This document shows, one piece after another, positions 9,291-18,388 of a DNA stretch of 64,000 bases (the first letter of the stretch is position 1; each line of letters starts with the position of its first letter). Both the position numbers and the translations under genes were made by a program. Below the pieces are notes generated by a model. That model was not told where the DNA came from and did not search any database. It worked only from the letters and a program-made list of their open reading frames with translations. The stretch lies in assembly GCA_963778465.1 (NCBI GenBank), contig CAVZUK010000003.1:2108001-2172000 (forward strand). The letters are read 5' to 3'. Source of the stretch: CAVZBW01 sp963778465. GTDB lineage: Bacteria; Actinomycetota; Acidimicrobiia; Acidimicrobiales; RAAP-2.

Positions 9291-9343
9291 GCCGGGGGAT
9301 GTTTCATGCATCCCGGCGACAAAGACTGCCAGGGAGGTCTTTG
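9291..9343 (+). promoter_or_regulatory. Structured leader with the ribosome-binding site in a hairpin loop
   Basis: Two hairpins precede the LysM gene. The first (9291-9317) pairs GCCGGG plus ATG with CAT plus CCCGGC around a 7-nt loop, with two bulged G. The second (9320-9343) pairs CAAAGAC with GTCTTTG and places GGGAGG (9332-9337), the Shine-Dalgarno of the GTG at 9348, in its loop and last stem pair. This could gate translation. It does not match the c-di-AMP (ydaO) consensus. The rest of 9111-9290 shows nothing I can name. Confidence 0.45.
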
Positions 9344-9347
9344 AGTC

Positions 9348-11087
9348 GTGACCGCAAAGGTGCTTGAGCCGCGTCCGGAGATTCGAGCGAGAGCTCTTCG
9401 CTCGATGCCGACGGTCCCATTCGTCGCCGATCCATCGGCAAGGGACGAATCAGAGGGACGGTCGGAGGACCGGGCAGACCTCAGGGCAGACGTCCGGGCG
9501 GAGATCCGCGAGGGCGACCGGGCGGGAAGCCGCATCGAGATTCGTCGGCGGCGATCTTCGACCGCGTTGTTGGCCTCGACGGTGCTCGCGCTGCTCGTCG
9601 GGTGGCTCTCCGGTGTCGCTGCGCTCGTGTGGGTCGGACTCGGCCTCGCGGTGCTATCCGGCGCGTACCTGTGCCAGGTGTACCGCCTGCGCCATCGGGC
9701 AGTGACGAGGGAGGTGGCGGCATCGCCCACGTGGTCGGACGAGTCCGCGGCGGCCTGGGAGCTGCTCTTCGAGATGGGTGTGGGCGACACGCGAGCTCTC
9801 CTCGAGGACGAAGCGTCGCGTCGGACGCCGCTCCTCGATCGCTGGGCCGTCACGCACGTTCTGTGGGCCGGCCTCGCCGGGTGGATGTTCAACGTGCTCG
9901 TGCGTTTCGCCGAGACCCTCGCCAAGGGCTCTCCGCCTGCCGGCGTGCGGCTGTTCGTGCTCAAGCCGGTGGTGCGGCTCGTTCGCTTCTTCGGCGCGCA
10001 GTCGCTCCGCACCGTTGCCCTCTCGGCGGTGGCGACCGCCTCGGTGGCCGGCGTGGCGAGCGTCGCTGCGGCTTCGGCGGCCTCCGCGGCGCAGGCCCCG
10101 GCGGCCGCGGTGGCGGCTCCTGCCGACAGCCCGGCCCCCGGTCAGGTGCGCCCCGCCACCTACACCGTCCAGACGGGCGACACGTGGTGGGGGATCGCCC
10201 AGCGTTTCGGCACCACCGTGGACGCGCTGGCCAAGACGAACGGTATCGCTGTGCCCGATGTCATCTACACGGGCCAGACCTTCGTCGTCCCCGGCGAGGT
10301 CTACACGGTCGAGACCGGCGACACGTTGTGGGGGATCGCCCAGCGCTACAGCACCACGGTGGACGCCCTGGTGTCGATGAACGGGCTCACCGAGCCACTG
10401 GTGATCTTCACTGATCAGGAGCTGTACATCGGCGTACCGGGTGCTGCCGGCATACCGCCGGTCCAGCCGAGCACGACCCCTCAGAGCGCGTCGGCGACGA
10501 CCACTGCAGCGCCTGCGGACACCACTACGACGGCGCCCGCCGACACCACCACGACGGCGCCGCCGGACACCACGACTACCGCGCCTGTCGACACGACCAC
10601 CACGACGGCGCCCGCCGACACCAGCACGACGGCGCCGCCGGACACCACCACGACGGCGCCGCCGGACACCACGACCACCGCGCCTGTCGACACGACCACC
10701 ACGACGGCGCCTCCGGACACGACGACCACGACGGCGCCTCCGGACACCACCACCACGACGGCGCCCGCGGACACCACCACGACCACCCAGCCCGTCTCGA
10801 CGACCGCCAGCTCGGGCAACACCGGCGAGTACGTCGCCAACACCCCGCTCGAGCAGGCGTGGCAGCGCGTGGCGCTCTGTGAGGAGGGCGGCGCCAACGA
10901 TCCCACCTACGGGTACTTCGGGATCCTTCCGAGCACCTGGAACTCGTTCGGCATGACCGGGACGGCGGGGCAGTACGACGAGGACACGCAGATCAGCGTC
11001 GCCCAGGAGATCGTCAACGACGGTTACGGCGGCCAGGTGCCCGATGCCAACGGCTGCTCGGGCTGGCCGACGCCGAGCAACCCGTAG
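9348..11087 (+). CDS. Membrane-anchored LysM protein with Rpf/transglycosylase-like C-terminus
   Basis: 579 aa, GTG start. Order: charged N-terminus with short RADxRAE-type repeats (residues 25-60); two membrane segments near 65-105; a third hydrophobic Ala-rich segment near 222-255; LysM 1 at about 269-311 (YTVQTGDTWWGIAQRFG); LysM 2 at about 316-360; a Thr/Pro linker of TTTTAPxDT repeats (384-484); and a C-terminal domain at about 494-579 with WQRVALCEEGGANDP and GYFGILPSTWNSFG. The last resembles resuscitation-promoting-factor/transglycosylase-like domains, with Glu near 510 as the candidate catalytic residue. Expected to bind and cut peptidoglycan outside the membrane. Confidence 0.85.
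   Translation: MTAKVLEPRPEIRARALRSMPTVPFVADPSARDESEGRSEDRADLRADVRAEIREGDRAGSRIEIRRRRSSTALLASTVLALLVGWLSGVAALVWVGLGLAVLSGAYLCQVYRLRHRAVTREVAASPTWSDESAAAWELLFEMGVGDTRALLEDEASRRTPLLDRWAVTHVLWAGLAGWMFNVLVRFAETLAKGSPPAGVRLFVLKPVVRLVRFFGAQSLRTVALSAVATASVAGVASVAAASAASAAQAPAAAVAAPADSPAPGQVRPATYTVQTGDTWWGIAQRFGTTVDALAKTNGIAVPDVIYTGQTFVVPGEVYTVETGDTLWGIAQRYSTTVDALVSMNGLTEPLVIFTDQELYIGVPGAAGIPPVQPSTTPQSASATTTAAPADTTTTAPADTTTTAPPDTTTTAPVDTTTTTAPADTSTTAPPDTTTTAPPDTTTTAPVDTTTTTAPPDTTTTTAPPDTTTTTAPADTTTTTQPVSTTASSGNTGEYVANTPLEQAWQRVALCEEGGANDPTYGYFGILPSTWNSFGMTGTAGQYDEDTQISVAQEIVNDGYGGQVPDANGCSGWPTPSNP
10515..10795 (+). repeat. Tandem repeats encoding the Thr/Pro linker
   Basis: Imperfect tandem units of about 24-33 bp built on GACACCACCACGACGGCGCC encode TTTTAP(P/A)DT-type peptides. 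Such units change number readily and set the distance between the LysM pair and the catalytic domain. Confidence 0.8.
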
Positions 11088-11101
11088 TCGGTCCGCCCGC
11101 C

Positions 11102-11914
11102 ATGATCGACCTCGGGCTCGAGGGGAAGCGCGCCGTCGTCTCGGGGGCCGGGTATCTCCCGGCTCGTGCGGGTCACGGACGCCACACGACGCTGACGCTG
11201 GCAGCCGCCGGCGCACACATTGCGTGTATCGACATCGACGAGGGGCGGGCCGACTCGATCGTCGCTGAGGTCAAGGATGCCGGCGGGGTCGCCTATCCCA
11301 TCGTGGCGGACATGACCCAGCGCGACCAGGTCGGCCGAGCCATCGGCGAAGCCGTCGGCGTCATGGGCGGCGTCGACGTGTGCGTCGACATCATCGGTGG
11401 AGCCACCTGGAACGCCGTGGGCGACGTGACGACGGACGAGTGGAACTGGACGATCGAGAACAACCTCACGCAGGTCTTCAACCTGTTCCAGGCAGCGGGC
11501 CAGCAGATGGCGCGGCAGGGGACGGGTGGCTCGATGGTGGCGCTCGCCTCCGTGGACGGGACGGTTGCGGCGGCCTTCCACGCGCCGTACGGGGCGGCGA
11601 AGGCGGGAGTCATCTCCCTCGCCAAGTCGTTCGCCTACGAGCTCGGCCGGTACGGGATCCGCGTCAACGCGGTGGCGCCCGGCAACGTCGGGACCGGGAA
11701 CGACGACCAGCCCGAGGGGATCTGGGCCGTCGACGACATCAACCCCCTCATCGCCCCGAGGGCCAAGGACATCGCCAACGCGGTCCTCTTCCTGTCGTCG
11801 GACCTGGCGTCCCGCATCACTGGCCAGACGTTGATCGTGGACGGAGGGGCCACGATCCGCCAGGCCTGGACGATCACCGCCGACAACCTGCACCTCTTCC
11901 GGGGCGAGGGCTAA
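11102..11914 (+). CDS. Short-chain dehydrogenase/reductase (SDR)
   Basis: 270 aa. The Rossmann start is present, but the usual TGxxxGIG loop reads SGAGYLPARAGHG, longer than normal. The catalytic set is Ser in ALASVDG near 146 and YGAAK near 165; the cofactor-binding CIDIDEGRAD after beta-2 suggests NAD preference. The C-terminal VDGGA motif is present. Probably an NAD(P)-dependent oxidoreductase of a hydroxy/keto substrate that cannot be named. It starts 14 bp after the LysM gene and ends at a hairpin. Confidence 0.88.
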   Translation: MIDLGLEGKRAVVSGAGYLPARAGHGRHTTLTLAAAGAHIACIDIDEGRADSIVAEVKDAGGVAYPIVADMTQRDQVGRAIGEAVGVMGGVDVCVDIIGGATWNAVGDVTTDEWNWTIENNLTQVFNLFQAAGQQMARQGTGGSMVALASVDGTVAAAFHAPYGAAKAGVISLAKSFAYELGRYGIRVNAVAPGNVGTGNDDQPEGIWAVDDINPLIAPRAKDIANAVLFLSSDLASRITGQTLIVDGGATIRQAWTITADNLHLFRGEG

Positions 11915-11923
11915 CCCGCCGCG

Positions 11924-11942
11924 GGCGCTCGCACCGAGCGCC
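11924..11942. terminator. Hairpin between convergent SDR and PIG-L genes
   Basis: GGCGCTCG and its complement form an 8-bp stem with loop CAC, in the 44-bp gap between two convergent stops. Confidence 0.6.
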
Positions 11943-11958
11943 GGGCGGCTCGAGCCCT

Positions 11959-12732
11959 CTAGGCGTCCATCAGGCCCTCCCAGCCCTCGGGCGGCGGGGC
12001 GAGGCGCCAGTACTGTTCCGGCACGTGGGCGGCCAACCGCTGGTCCAGGGCGTGATCCTCGCGCAGCGGGGGCAGTTGGCTCGTGTAGCACTCGATGGAG
12101 CGGCGCTTGACCGTCTCGTCGGGACGTACGGGCACCATGGCCGGCGTCGGCCACAGGCCGGAGCGGAAGAGCTTCGCCACGCGCCAGGCGAGCATGCCGG
12201 GGATGTGCTTGTAGCCCCCGTCCTCGTAGCAGAACCAGGAACGCTCGGACCCGCCGGAATCGAGCGCGTCTCGAGCGAGCAGGCCGGCCTCGTGCGCCAC
12301 GACGTGGTCGGGGTTGGCCAATCCCATCGGGAGGAAGACGGCGGTGGGGGAGATCTCGTCGATCCGCTTCTCGAGGACCGCCGACACCTCGGCGGCGGTG
12401 GCCCGCTGCTCCTTTTCCAGGTACTGATGGTCGACGAAGTCGAGCCAGACCGGTGTGGCACCCAGCACGTCCAGGGCGGCCCGGTCCTCCAGGCGTCGCA
12501 AGGCGGCCACGTCGTCGCCGGCCTTGAATCCGCCCGACGCGTCCCACGGCGTGGGCTCGGCCGGGTAGGCAGACGGTCGACCGGCGAACACGGTGATGAC
12601 GGTGCTGCCCTCGTGGCTGTGGAGCAGGTGGGAGGCGCCGAGCACGGCGTCGTCCAGGTGCGGTGAGATCACGAGGATGCGGTCGAATTCCCTCGGGTCG
12701 AGTGGGCCGAATAACGCCTGTTCTCGTGGCAC
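11959..12732 (-). CDS. PIG-L family deacetylase (LmbE-like)
   Basis: 257 aa, GTG start. The zinc-site motif is SPHLDDAVLGA near residue 23 and the third ligand region is NPDHVVAHEAG near 140. PIG-L enzymes de-N-acetylate GlcNAc-containing substrates such as GlcNAc-inositol or sugar lipids. This one is closer to the general LmbE group than to MshB/Mca, judged only by the motifs, so the substrate is open. Confidence 0.85.
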   Translation of the reverse strand: MPREQALFGPLDPREFDRILVISPHLDDAVLGASHLLHSHEGSTVITVFAGRPSAYPAEPTPWDASGGFKAGDDVAALRRLEDRAALDVLGATPVWLDFVDHQYLEKEQRATAAEVSAVLEKRIDEISPTAVFLPMGLANPDHVVAHEAGLLARDALDSGGSERSWFCYEDGGYKHIPGMLAWRVAKLFRSGLWPTPAMVPVRPDETVKRRSIECYTSQLPPLREDHALDQRLAAHVPEQYWRLAPPPEGWEGLMDA

Positions 12733-12784
12733 GGGGTCAAACTAATGCCAAACGGCGCAGACCACCTGGTACGACTTGCTGGCG

Positions 12785-13721
12785 CTACTTTGCAGCCTCC
12801 CGGAAGGCGGCCACCACTTCCTCGAGGTACTCGGTCGCCGCCGAGAGACCGCCCGGCGGGGCGAGGAACAGACGGAAGTCGGTCACACCCGCGTCCCGAA
12901 GCTCGGGAATCGGGGCCATGGTCTCGGCGAGCTGGAGGTCTCCGTCTCCGTCTCTCACCGGCCGGAGCGTGCCGACCACCCCGAGCTCGCTCGGATCGCG
13001 ATCCCGCTCGATCATCGCCGCACGCATCTTGGCGATCCCGCCGGCGACGTCTGCCGCGTCGTCGCCCCAGGGGATCCAACCCGATCCGTAACGGGCGAGG
13101 CGGTCCATCGAGCGCGGCTGCACGGTCCCGCTCACCCAGACGGGCACGCCACCGGGCTGCACCGGCTTGGGCATCTGGTGGATCCGCGAAAACGAGAGCC
13201 CCTCGCTCTCGTACGAGGCGGCCTGCTCACGCCACAGCGCCTGGCACACCTCGATAGCGCGGTTGAGCAGCCGGCCCCTTCCCTCGAACTCGAGGCCCGC
13301 CGCCTCGTACTCCTCCCGCTGCCAGCCCACGCCGACCCCGAGATCCAGCCGTCCCCGGGAGAGGACGTCGATGGTCGCCGCCATCTTGGCCAGGACGACC
13401 GGGCGCCGAAGCGCCGCGATCAAGATGTTGGTCCCGAACCGGACACGTGTGGTCACCGCGCTCGAGATGGGCGATGGTCACGATCGGATCGAGCCACGAG
13501 CCGTCGGGACCCGTCGGCTGCTTGCCGCCGCGCGATCCCCCGATCGAAGGATCGCCGTAGGCCTCGAGGTTCTCGCCGAAGACCACGTGGTCCGAGAACA
13601 CCAGCCGATCGACGCCGGCGCGGTCCGCCGCCTGCGCCAGCTCGACGAGGACGGACCAGTCCTCCGAGGGCTCTGCGGAGTACGTGCGGAGGCTGGTCGA
13701 CAGTTGCACCTGCTGGGTCAT
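12785..13721 (-). pseudogene. LLM-class F420-dependent oxidoreductase, split by a one-base frameshift
   Basis: The ATG at 13721 starts the luciferase-like fold (LVELAQAADRAGVDRLVFSDHVVFGENL, WLDPIVTIAHL). At about 13463 one extra base breaks the frame. In the next frame the protein continues AVTTRVRFGTNI, LRRPVVLAKMAATIDVLS, RLDLGVGVGWQREEYEAAG and runs to the stop at 12785. The repaired protein is about 311 aa, normal for the family, which uses F420 (or FMN). No other decay is visible, so a sequencing error or very recent mutation is likely. Confidence 0.85.
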
Positions 13722-13824
13722 GGCTCGCCTCGGCTTCCTCGGTGTGAAGTTCGTCGGTGGACGTGACGGTCAAGTTAGTGCGGGTTCCCGACTCGCTCGA
13801 CCCGGACCGACGTCCGCCGGGAGG

Positions 13825-14688
13825 TCAGGTGGGGCGAGGCCTCAGCGGTGCCGACACGCTCCCCGCGGTGGCGAGCATGCGCCGGGTGCCCCGGGCGATC
13901 CTGGGCACGAGCTCGGGCCGGTCGAGGCGAGTGTCGAACGAGGCCAGCCGGTCCCGGTTCGCTCGCAGGCAGGTGTCCAGGAAGCCGGCCACGGTCAGGC
14001 CCTCGAAGGTCTGAGCACTCTGGAGGAGGAACCTCGAGTCGGGCCCCCCTTCCGCGCTCGCGAGCTGTGCGGCCGCCACGATGCGCCTCGCGACGTTCCA
14101 CGCGGCCGCGAGCGCCGTCTTGAGCCAGAGCCAGGAGGACCGGTCGAGTGGAAGGCTCACCCGGTAGTACCGGCACCAGTTCTCGAAGAACACGATGTGT
14201 CGAGCCTCCTCCGCCATGACGGTATCGAAGAGCTCGATGAAGAGGGGCGGGAGGAAGTCGAGGCCGCGAGCCAGCTCGAAGAGGCCAAAGGCGAAGAACG
14301 AGTCGAGGCACTCGCCGGAGCCCGAGATGAGGAAGGACCAGAGCGGGTGCGAGGGGCGAGTCACCGCGCGCCGCTCGACACCGAACTCGTAGTGCTCGGC
14401 GAGCCGTCTGACGATCGTCGCGTGCCGGCTCTCCTCGTAGCCCTGGAGAGCGATGGCCTCCGCCATGAGGGGGTCTCGCTCGTAACGAGCCATCGCGTCG
14501 ACGATGATCGCGGTCTCGTGCTCGGTGTTGACCGCCTCGTCCCACACGGGCAGGGCGGCCAGCCATGCCCTGGTCGACGACTCGAGGTCGGGCCACTCGA
14601 TGTCGTCGGGGTCGTAGGGCGTGTGCGTCTCCAGGAAGCTCTCGCAGATCAAGCTTCGGTACTCGTTCAGCTCAAGTCCACTCTGCAT
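13825..14688 (-). CDS. Ferritin-like diiron protein
   Basis: 287 aa, mostly helical. Two ExxH-type iron-ligand helices are visible, EESRHATIV near residue 87 and EEARHIVFF near 165, with further Glu in NTEHETAIIVD and in the helix before each pair. This is the four-helix diiron carboxylate arrangement of ferritin-like oxygenases and aminated-product N-oxygenases. Specific reaction unknown. ATG start at 14688; the neighbouring SRPBCC gene diverges 136 bp away. Confidence 0.75.
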   Translation of the reverse strand: MQSGLELNEYRSLICESFLETHTPYDPDDIEWPDLESSTRAWLAALPVWDEAVNTEHETAIIVDAMARYERDPLMAEAIALQGYEESRHATIVRRLAEHYEFGVERRAVTRPSHPLWSFLISGSGECLDSFFAFGLFELARGLDFLPPLFIELFDTVMAEEARHIVFFENWCRYYRVSLPLDRSSWLWLKTALAAAWNVARRIVAAAQLASAEGGPDSRFLLQSAQTFEGLTVAGFLDTCLRANRDRLASFDTRLDRPELVPRIARGTRRMLATAGSVSAPLRPRPT

Positions 14689-14824
14689 GGCAACGCCACT
14701 TCACTTGCCCGCTTCGTCTTCTCCCTCATGATACGGGTCTCGAGCGGCTTGCGGCTAGCCTTCCGAGCGCCGTGGTGACCGCAGGGGTTCCTGATCGTGC
14801 GTCGGGGCGGCGAGGAGGGGCGAG

Positions 14825-15295
14825 ATGGCTGATTGGATCCTCACGGTCGAGCGGGAGATCGAGGCGCCACCCGAGGCGATCTTCGAGGTGTTGGTGCATC
14901 CCGCACGCCACCACCTGATCGACGGCTCCGGGATGTTGCGGGGATCCCCCGACGGCGAGGACGAGCGCCTGGCTCTCGGATCGAAGTTCGGGATGCGCAT
15001 GCACCTCTTCGTCAATTACGGCACCGTCAACCGGGTCGTGGAGCTCGAAGAGGGCCGCCGCATCGCCTGGCAGACGGGCCCCGAGGGCACGGTGGGCCGT
15101 CTGGTGGCGGGGCGGGTCTGGCGCTACGCCCTCGAGCCCACAGGGCGGGGCACACGAGTGTCGGAGAGCTGGGACATCACCGGCGACCACCAGCGGGTCC
15201 TGCTCAGACTGGGCGGCATCTACTGGAACAAGACACGCCGCGACATGGAACGCACACTCGAGCGCCTCGATCGGCTGGTGACCGAGAAGGCCTGA
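14825..15295 (+). CDS. SRPBCC (START/polyketide-cyclase-like) protein
   Basis: 156 aa. It starts with the typical helix-grip opening ILTVEREIEAPPEAIFEVL, then an internal beta-sheet region and the long C-terminal helix TRRDMERTLERLDRLV. The fold binds hydrophobic ligands in a deep pocket. No catalytic residues can be assigned. GGGGCGAG precedes the ATG. Confidence 0.8.
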   Translation: MADWILTVEREIEAPPEAIFEVLVHPARHHLIDGSGMLRGSPDGEDERLALGSKFGMRMHLFVNYGTVNRVVELEEGRRIAWQTGPEGTVGRLVAGRVWRYALEPTGRGTRVSESWDITGDHQRVLLRLGGIYWNKTRRDMERTLERLDRLVTEKA

Positions 15296-15321
15296 TCCGA
15301 AGGCGCCAGCCGGATCGCCGA

Positions 15322-15924
15322 TCAGGTCGAGACAAACGGTGCGATCGTCACACGCGAGCGACCGCCCTGGCGGCAGGACGGCACCGGCGGGATCACCGAG
15401 CCCATCGACCCCGCTGCGACGTTGTTGATCACGAGCGTGTAGACGGAGCGCTGCTGGCCCGCGAAGCGTAGGCGCACGCCCCACTGGGTGAGCCCTCCAC
15501 CGCACCAGTTGGACCACCGGACGCTCGTCCGCGCGCCCCGGCCCGATCCGAGGGTGAGGTCGGTGGCGGCGTTGCCCGCGGTGGTGGCGATCGGGGGACC
15601 CGAAGCGGTGGCCACGATGGAGCTGGCGGCCGGAGGCGTGGGGATCTGGCACGGGCTGCGCGAGACGTTGCGGACGGACAACCCGATGGTCAAGTCTCCG
15701 TGCGGTGCGCCCCGGATGATCCCCGGCACGAGTCGGAGGTTGGCCGCCTGGCAACTCCGGACCACGGATGCGTCCGCAACGGCGGAGTGGTCGGACGAGG
15801 CGCCGTGTGCCGCCGTGGCTGCGCTGGCCGCAGGAGGCAGCACGAGCCCAAACAGCATCGCCGCCGCACCAGCGGAGGCGGAGAGGGAGAGGGGCCGGAA
15901 CGGGCGGGCGCGGCGCACAGGCAC
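15322..15924 (-). CDS. Secreted DUF4232-like protein
   Basis: 200 aa from a GTG at 15924; a longer reading to 16050 would run almost into the divergent gene and lacks signal-peptide character. Residues 1-40 form a signal peptide (basic start, hydrophobic core, cleavage after PPAASA). The mature part starts CQAANLRLVPG and has four Cys that could form two disulfides (CQAANL, SPCQIPTPP, NWCGGG, SCRQGG), the DUF4232 pattern common in actinobacterial secreted and lipoproteins. Role unknown. Confidence 0.7.
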   Translation of the reverse strand: MPVRRARPFRPLSLSASAGAAAMLFGLVLPPAASAATAAHGASSDHSAVADASVVRSCQAANLRLVPGIIRGAPHGDLTIGLSVRNVSRSPCQIPTPPAASSIVATASGPPIATTAGNAATDLTLGSGRGARTSVRWSNWCGGGLTQWGVRLRFAGQQRSVYTLVINNVAAGSMGSVIPPVPSCRQGGRSRVTIAPFVST

Positions 15925-16072
15925 GACGCACGATGGTAGCGGGCGGCACGGCGCCCTCCGGACCGGGGCCCCTTGGGCCCGGTCGTGGATCACTACCAGG
16001 TCAACCCTCCCGGTCCGCGCGGCGCCGGGACGGTGCACGAGCCGGTCCACTGGGCTGGGTAGATTGCCTACC

Positions 16073-16330
16073 GTGTCCGACTACGTGATACCCGAGCCCG
16101 AGCCGAAAGAGATCGACGAGAAGATCTCCATCGAACTCCGCCACCTGGCGTCGAATGCCGTGCTTCGGGCCCAGCCTCAGGGCGACGAGAAGTGCGAGAA
16201 CTGTCGGTACTACCTCGAGCCGTACAACGACATTTCATACTGCTGGCACCCCAAGCTCCGGATCCTCGTCGGCGCGGTCTGGTGGTGCCAATGGTGGGAG
16301 GCGATCCCCGAGGATGACGCCAGCAGCTGA
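16073..16330 (+). CDS. Small four-Cys, Trp-rich protein, HiPIP-like
   Basis: 85 aa from the GTG at 16073. The cysteines are at 41, 44, 57 and 72, spaced C-x2-C-x12-C-x14-C, with aromatic surroundings (CRYYLEP, SYCWHPKLRIL, WWCQWWE). Spacing and the WWC near the last ligand resemble high-potential iron-sulfur proteins, but there is no signal peptide and the family is not named with certainty. A [4Fe-4S] or zinc site is inference. Followed 41 bp later by a membrane protein gene. Confidence 0.75.
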   Translation: MSDYVIPEPEPKEIDEKISIELRHLASNAVLRAQPQGDEKCENCRYYLEPYNDISYCWHPKLRILVGAVWWCQWWEAIPEDDASS

Positions 16331-16371
16331 CCCCCCGACGTGTCCTACCCCAGCCTGAGCGCCCAGTCCGG

Positions 16372-18288
16372 ATGACCGGGGCGGGTCGCCTCGCGCCGCA
16401 GGCGGAGGACGAGTCCTCTGTCCTCAACGGCGGGCCGCCGGACGTCTCGCCGAGTGCTGCAGCGCCTCACCGTCGCGCCCACCGACACCGGAGACAGCGC
16501 TCGGACCTGCTCGAGAAGGTAGGCGCGGACGCCCTCGTCGTGGCGATCTACGTCTTCTTGGCGGTGGTGTGCTTCTGGGACGCCTGGACGAAGGGCCTGT
16601 CGACCACCGCCCAGCCCGCCGGGGACATCTACGACTTCATGTGGTTCCTCACGTGGTTGCCGCACAGCCTCTTCCACGCCCACAACCCGTTCTTCTCCGA
16701 CTACGCCAACTACCCCTTCGGCCTGAACGTGATCGGGTCGACGTCCATCCTGCTCCTCGGCTTCCTCGGTTCGCCGATCACCCTGCTCGCGGGCCCGGTC
16801 GCGGCGTACAACGTCCTCATCACGCTGTCGCTCGCGGGCTCGGCCACGGCCGCCTACTTCGTGATACGGCGCTGGGTCTCCTGGCGTCCGGCGGCAGCCT
16901 TCGGCGGGTTGGTCTACGGGTTCTCCCCGTTCATGATCGGCGAGGGCCTAGGACACATCCACCTGGCCTTCGCGGTCTTCCCACCCCTGATCCTGCTCGT
17001 CCTCCACGACATGGCGGTCCGCCAGAAGGGCAACCCCTACCTGCGCGGCCTCCTCCTGGCGGGCCTGCTCGTCGGGCAGTTCTTCGTCGCCGCCGAGGTC
17101 GTGGTCACCGTCGCGGTCATGGGTCTCGTGCTGATCGTCATGATCGCCATCGTCGGGCGCCGGACGATCCGAGACCACGTGGCCTATTTGGCACGCGCGC
17201 TCGCAACGGCCGTGGTGGTCAGCGCCGCCCTGCTGGCCTATCCGGTCTGGTTCTACCTGAGAGGGCCGCAGCACATCAACGGGCCGCTCCAGGTCGTGGG
17301 CAACTTCCGGGCGGACCTCTTCGGCATCGTCGTGCCCGACTCGATGCAGCGCCTGGCCCCGCACGCCCTCACGTCCGTGGGCGACCGGTTCGGCGGGAAC
17401 CTCGCGGAAAACGGCTCGTACCTCGGCATCATCCTCGTCGCCATCGTGGTCATCGGCTGCATCGCGCTCCGGAGGCTCGCGATCGTGCGCGTCGTCGCCG
17501 TCTTCGGTCTCGTGGCCTTCGTCCTCTCCCTCGGGTCACGTCTTGCCGTCGATGGGGCGCCATCGGTCTCCGCGTCCGGCACGACGCTCGGGACCATTCC
17601 GCTACCCGGCGCCATCATGGACGCCATCCCGCTGGCCAAGGACGCGTTGCCGGTTCGGTACTCGATGTACGTGGCCCTGGCGGCCGCCTTCCTGCTTGCA
17701 GTAATCCTCCACAGAGTGCACCAGGTCGTTGCGAGGCGCGCCGAGCGAGAGGGCTCCCCACGGAAGCGGGTCGTCGCAACGGCAGCACCTCTCGGTCTCG
17801 GGCTTGCGGCGATCGTTCTGCTGATCCCCAACGTGCCGTACACGATGGCCAACGTCGCGCCACCCCCGTACTTCCGGTCGTCCTACGTCGAGCGCATCCC
17901 GGCCGGCAGTCCCGCCGTGGTCTACCCCTACTCGTCCCCGTACTTCAACGACCCGACCCTTTGGCAGGCCGACGTCTACCTGCGGTACCGGATGATGGGG
18001 GGTTACTTCCTGGTGCCGTACGGGCCGGAGAGGAAGGTCGCGGCGTGGACACCGACCACGACAGGCAATCTGTTGACCGACCTCTACCTCGGTCATCCCG
18101 CCACCCTGACGCCGGCCCTCGTCTCGGAGGTCCGGCAGGAGCTGAGCTCGATAGGAGTCCGGACGATGGTGGCGGTGCCGATCGGCGCGACCCCAACGGC
18201 CGAGCTCATCCCCTACTTGACGTCGCTGCTCGGCAGCCGTCCCGTGTACCAGGCGGGCGCCTACGTCTGGTACAACCTGCGCCTGTAG
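16372..18288 (+). CDS. Polytopic membrane protein, GT-C glycosyltransferase-like
   Basis: 638 aa with about 11-12 hydrophobic segments starting near residue 50 and a periplasmic C-terminal domain of about 170 residues (from TMANVAPPPYFRSSY). The first external loop contains GDIYDFMWFLTWLPHSLF and NPFFSDYANYPFG, the acidic loop position typical of GT-C enzymes using polyprenyl-phosphate sugars. It probably decorates an exported glycan or protein. The start codon is uncertain because no clear ribosome site precedes the ATG at 16372. Confidence 0.78.
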   Translation: MTGAGRLAPQAEDESSVLNGGPPDVSPSAAAPHRRAHRHRRQRSDLLEKVGADALVVAIYVFLAVVCFWDAWTKGLSTTAQPAGDIYDFMWFLTWLPHSLFHAHNPFFSDYANYPFGLNVIGSTSILLLGFLGSPITLLAGPVAAYNVLITLSLAGSATAAYFVIRRWVSWRPAAAFGGLVYGFSPFMIGEGLGHIHLAFAVFPPLILLVLHDMAVRQKGNPYLRGLLLAGLLVGQFFVAAEVVVTVAVMGLVLIVMIAIVGRRTIRDHVAYLARALATAVVVSAALLAYPVWFYLRGPQHINGPLQVVGNFRADLFGIVVPDSMQRLAPHALTSVGDRFGGNLAENGSYLGIILVAIVVIGCIALRRLAIVRVVAVFGLVAFVLSLGSRLAVDGAPSVSASGTTLGTIPLPGAIMDAIPLAKDALPVRYSMYVALAAAFLLAVILHRVHQVVARRAEREGSPRKRVVATAAPLGLGLAAIVLLIPNVPYTMANVAPPPYFRSSYVERIPAGSPAVVYPYSSPYFNDPTLWQADVYLRYRMMGGYFLVPYGPERKVAAWTPTTTGNLLTDLYLGHPATLTPALVSEVRQELSSIGVRTMVAVPIGATPTAELIPYLTSLLGSRPVYQAGAYVWYNLRL

Positions 18289-18388
18289 GCGCGGCGCCTG
18301 CAAGAGACTGGGTCCGTCGACACCGGCCCGGGGGAACTGCGCCCTGAGACAATGGGTCCTGAGGGAGTGGGCCCGAGTCCGGCCTGTC

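Noticed and set aside
10481..10906. Val/Ser repeat protein on the minus strand
   Set aside because: Mirror of the Thr/Pro linker repeats of the LysM protein.
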